Source: Paenibacillus plantarum (GTDB lineage Bacteria; Bacillota; Bacilli; Paenibacillales; NBRC-103111). From it: a stretch of DNA of 64,000 nucleotides. Below, piece by piece: positions 62,648 to 64,000 of the stretch (within the stretch, counting starts at the first letter, position 1; every line of letters starts with the position of its first letter). Where the stretch lies: positions 114,810 to 178,809 of the forward strand of contig NZ_WHNY01000006.1 in assembly GCF_013141695.1 (NCBI RefSeq). The letters are read 5' to 3'. Position numbers and translations under genes: made by a program. The notes beneath the pieces are model-generated. The model had not been told where the DNA came from. It worked only from the letters and a program-made list of their open reading frames with translations, and did no database searches.

Positions 62648-63850
62648 TCACTGTTCTAATAACGCAATATCTGAGCAAATCGTTCCTTCATCCCAATGAG
62701 GATTCGCATAGCCTGCGGGTGCATTCAGATACGTCAACCAAGCCTTGTCGAAGCCAACTTTCTCCTTGGCCGATACGCAAGCGTTTCGAGGGTCAACTCC
62801 TCTGGACACCTCTGTTAAAAGTTCCTTTCGCAGCTGTGAGAATCGTTTGACCGTGCGTTCGAACTCAGCTTCCTTATCGGAATTTATCCCCCCCTGTACC
62901 CACTCTCCATCAAAAATAAAAGCATAACCCTTATAAGAAGTAGCTTGCATCTCGATGGCCTCCGTATAATCACGTAAAGCCTGCTCCCTGTATCCGTGCG
63001 ACTCAGCCCACATGCCACTTACCAATCGATGATACGGTGTAGGTGATTGTGCATAGACGCGCTCAGTCCGTTTGAGTGTATTTTCAACAATCGCGTACGT
63101 CTCCGTGAATTCCTGCTGCCACGTTCCCGCTCCAACAGAACCGATTAGCCCACCTGACACCTGAAGCTTCCTATCTCGAATTTCTGCTTTGGATTCACTG
63201 GCTAACACAGCTGTTCCCGTGAATGTTTCAAGTTTTCTACCTACCCATGAAGACACGGTATATTCAGAAAAAGTGGTGTGTGCGCCGCTATTCATGGATA
63301 CCCAAACAATTTCCGGCTTGCTATCACCTGTAAGATCAGCGATGGTCATGACTTTTGCACGGCCGTTATGCGCAGATGAAAAATTCAAATATTGAAGATT
63401 GTACTGGTTATTTTCAAAATCAATGATTACCCCATAAGACTTTCGTTCCTGTACCAAACCTGTTTGCTCATCCCGAATATCCTCAACTAGATCAGTTACC
63501 CATTCATTCGAAACCCCATCTTGATCTAAATCAGACTGGATGACATCTAAGGCAACTTTCTGAGAATCGTATGGCGATACTCGTATTTGAAGCCATTCCG
63601 TCATATCAGGAATAGGTTCAGTTACATGGCTTAGCTCTATTCTAAGCTGTTCCATCAAAGGCCGCCTCACCGTTTCTGAGGGCGTTTTAGCTACATCTAC
63701 ATCAGAGATCAACGAGACATGTTGCGGGCTTTGAACAGTGACTGTCGGCTTCTCTCTTCCTGTCAAAGTGAGTAAACAAAGTATAACCATCCCTATTCCT
63801 GTTCCTACATACAGTAACCATTTCTTTTTCAATCCGACATCACCTTTCAT
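62648..63850 (-). CDS. Secreted/membrane-anchored protein of unknown function (400 aa)
   Basis: About 400 aa. An N-terminal hydrophobic segment (WLLYVGTGIGMVILCLLTL, residues about 11-29) is followed by an extracytoplasmic part. IADLTGDSKPEIVWVS near residue 175 resembles a single FG-GAP/VCBS calcium-loop unit (Asp-x-x-x-Asp-x-x-Glu). Two cysteines lie near the C-terminus. ATG 63850 is chosen because AAAGGGA precedes it. The region right of it (63851-64000) shows no gene I can support. Confidence 0.7.
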   Translation of the reverse strand: MKGDVGLKKKWLLYVGTGIGMVILCLLTLTGREKPTVTVQSPQHVSLISDVDVAKTPSETVRRPLMEQLRIELSHVTEPIPDMTEWLQIRVSPYDSQKVALDVIQSDLDQDGVSNEWVTDLVEDIRDEQTGLVQERKSYGVIIDFENNQYNLQYLNFSSAHNGRAKVMTIADLTGDSKPEIVWVSMNSGAHTTFSEYTVSSWVGRKLETFTGTAVLASESKAEIRDRKLQVSGGLIGSVGAGTWQQEFTETYAIVENTLKRTERVYAQSPTPYHRLVSGMWAESHGYREQALRDYTEAIEMQATSYKGYAFIFDGEWVQGGINSDKEAEFERTVKRFSQLRKELLTEVSRGVDPRNACVSAKEKVGFDKAWLTYLNAPAGYANPHWDEGTICSDIALLEQ

Positions 63851-64000
63851 ACGTATTCCCTTTTTAAGTTTGACGTATCCGCGTTCAGATAGGTTCTGCT
63901 TGACTTGATATAACAACTTTTGATGAGTTGGATTGGATTTATCTGTTTTGGAGCATTTGCTGGGGAGTTGGGGCTTGGTAATAGCATTGTTGAGTTACAA

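Noticed and set aside
1..64000. Mobile element, prophage or defence island
   Set aside because: No transposase, integrase, restriction, toxin-antitoxin or phage gene recognised; gene order is conserved core chromosome.

Overview
The window is a 64-kb piece of a low-to-moderate GC, endospore-forming Firmicutes chromosome, most likely Paenibacillus or a close relative. The evidence is Bacillus-type gene order together with sporulation genes (spoIVA, spoVIF-like, spmA/spmB/dacB, ypeB, ytfJ, YIEGIA), a TRAP-controlled trp operon, and a futalosine-type menaquinone gene set instead of the usual Bacillus men genes. Almost all genes lie on the minus strand. I see no transposase, integrase, phage gene or CRISPR array. 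This is core chromosome, and the interest lies in regulation, small genes and local mosaicism.

Layout, left to right (transcription mostly right to left). 1-10.2 kb is the aromatic supra-operon aroC-aroB-aroH-trpEDCFBA-hisC (hisC is cut by the window edge). It has a promoter before aroC and a second promoter inside the 3' end of aroH. That second promoter leads straight into a strictly phased array of (G/T)AG triplets (TRAP site) and a terminator before trpE. A probable repeat element separates trpC from trpF. 10.4-21.5 kb holds a small HTH-like protein, cheR, ndk, hepT, mqnA, a UbiX-like gene, a UbiA-like gene (mqnP), menG, hepS, an unknown gene, mtrB (the TRAP protein itself), a PAP2-type membrane phosphatase, tRNA-Pro(GGG), the HU gene and spoIVA with a SigE-like promoter. 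This follows B. subtilis hbs-mtrB-hepS-menG-hepT-ndk-cheR-aro-trp with lineage-specific insertions. 21.7-31.8 kb holds a YphF-like lipoprotein, two 2Fe-2S ferredoxins around a nucleotidyltransferase-like gene, a DUF2768 protein, spoVIF, gpsA, plsY, der, a YIEGIA operon with a small capping subunit, fni and an S1-repeat protein.

31.9-41.5 kb holds plsC, cmk, a DUF5359-like protein, a PilZ protein, ypeB without sleB beside it, a small zinc-ribbon protein, prsW, a mecA paralogue, and several membrane or secreted proteins including a lipoprotein deacetylase. 41.6-43.7 kb is serA on the plus strand behind a serine-type T-box leader. 43.7-53.2 kb holds the resABC cytochrome c maturation genes with resDE, then rluB and the spmA-spmB-dacB sporulation operon. 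53.4-55 kb is a divergent SDR/TetR pair. 55-64 kb holds ytfJ, a DUF2953-like gene, scpA/scpB, a site-2-protease-like gene with an HDxxH motif, and the riboflavin operon ribD-ribE-ribBA-ribH behind an FMN riboswitch. An unknown secreted protein lies at the edge.

The best signals for follow-up are: the TRAP array together with its regulator gene; the repeat-like insert in the trp operon; three internal GC-rich patches in aroB, resE and ribD; the ferredoxin/nucleotidyltransferase cassette; the HDxxH site-2 protease homologue; and several small genes of fewer than 60 codons. Nothing here is clearly a wholly new defence or mobile system.
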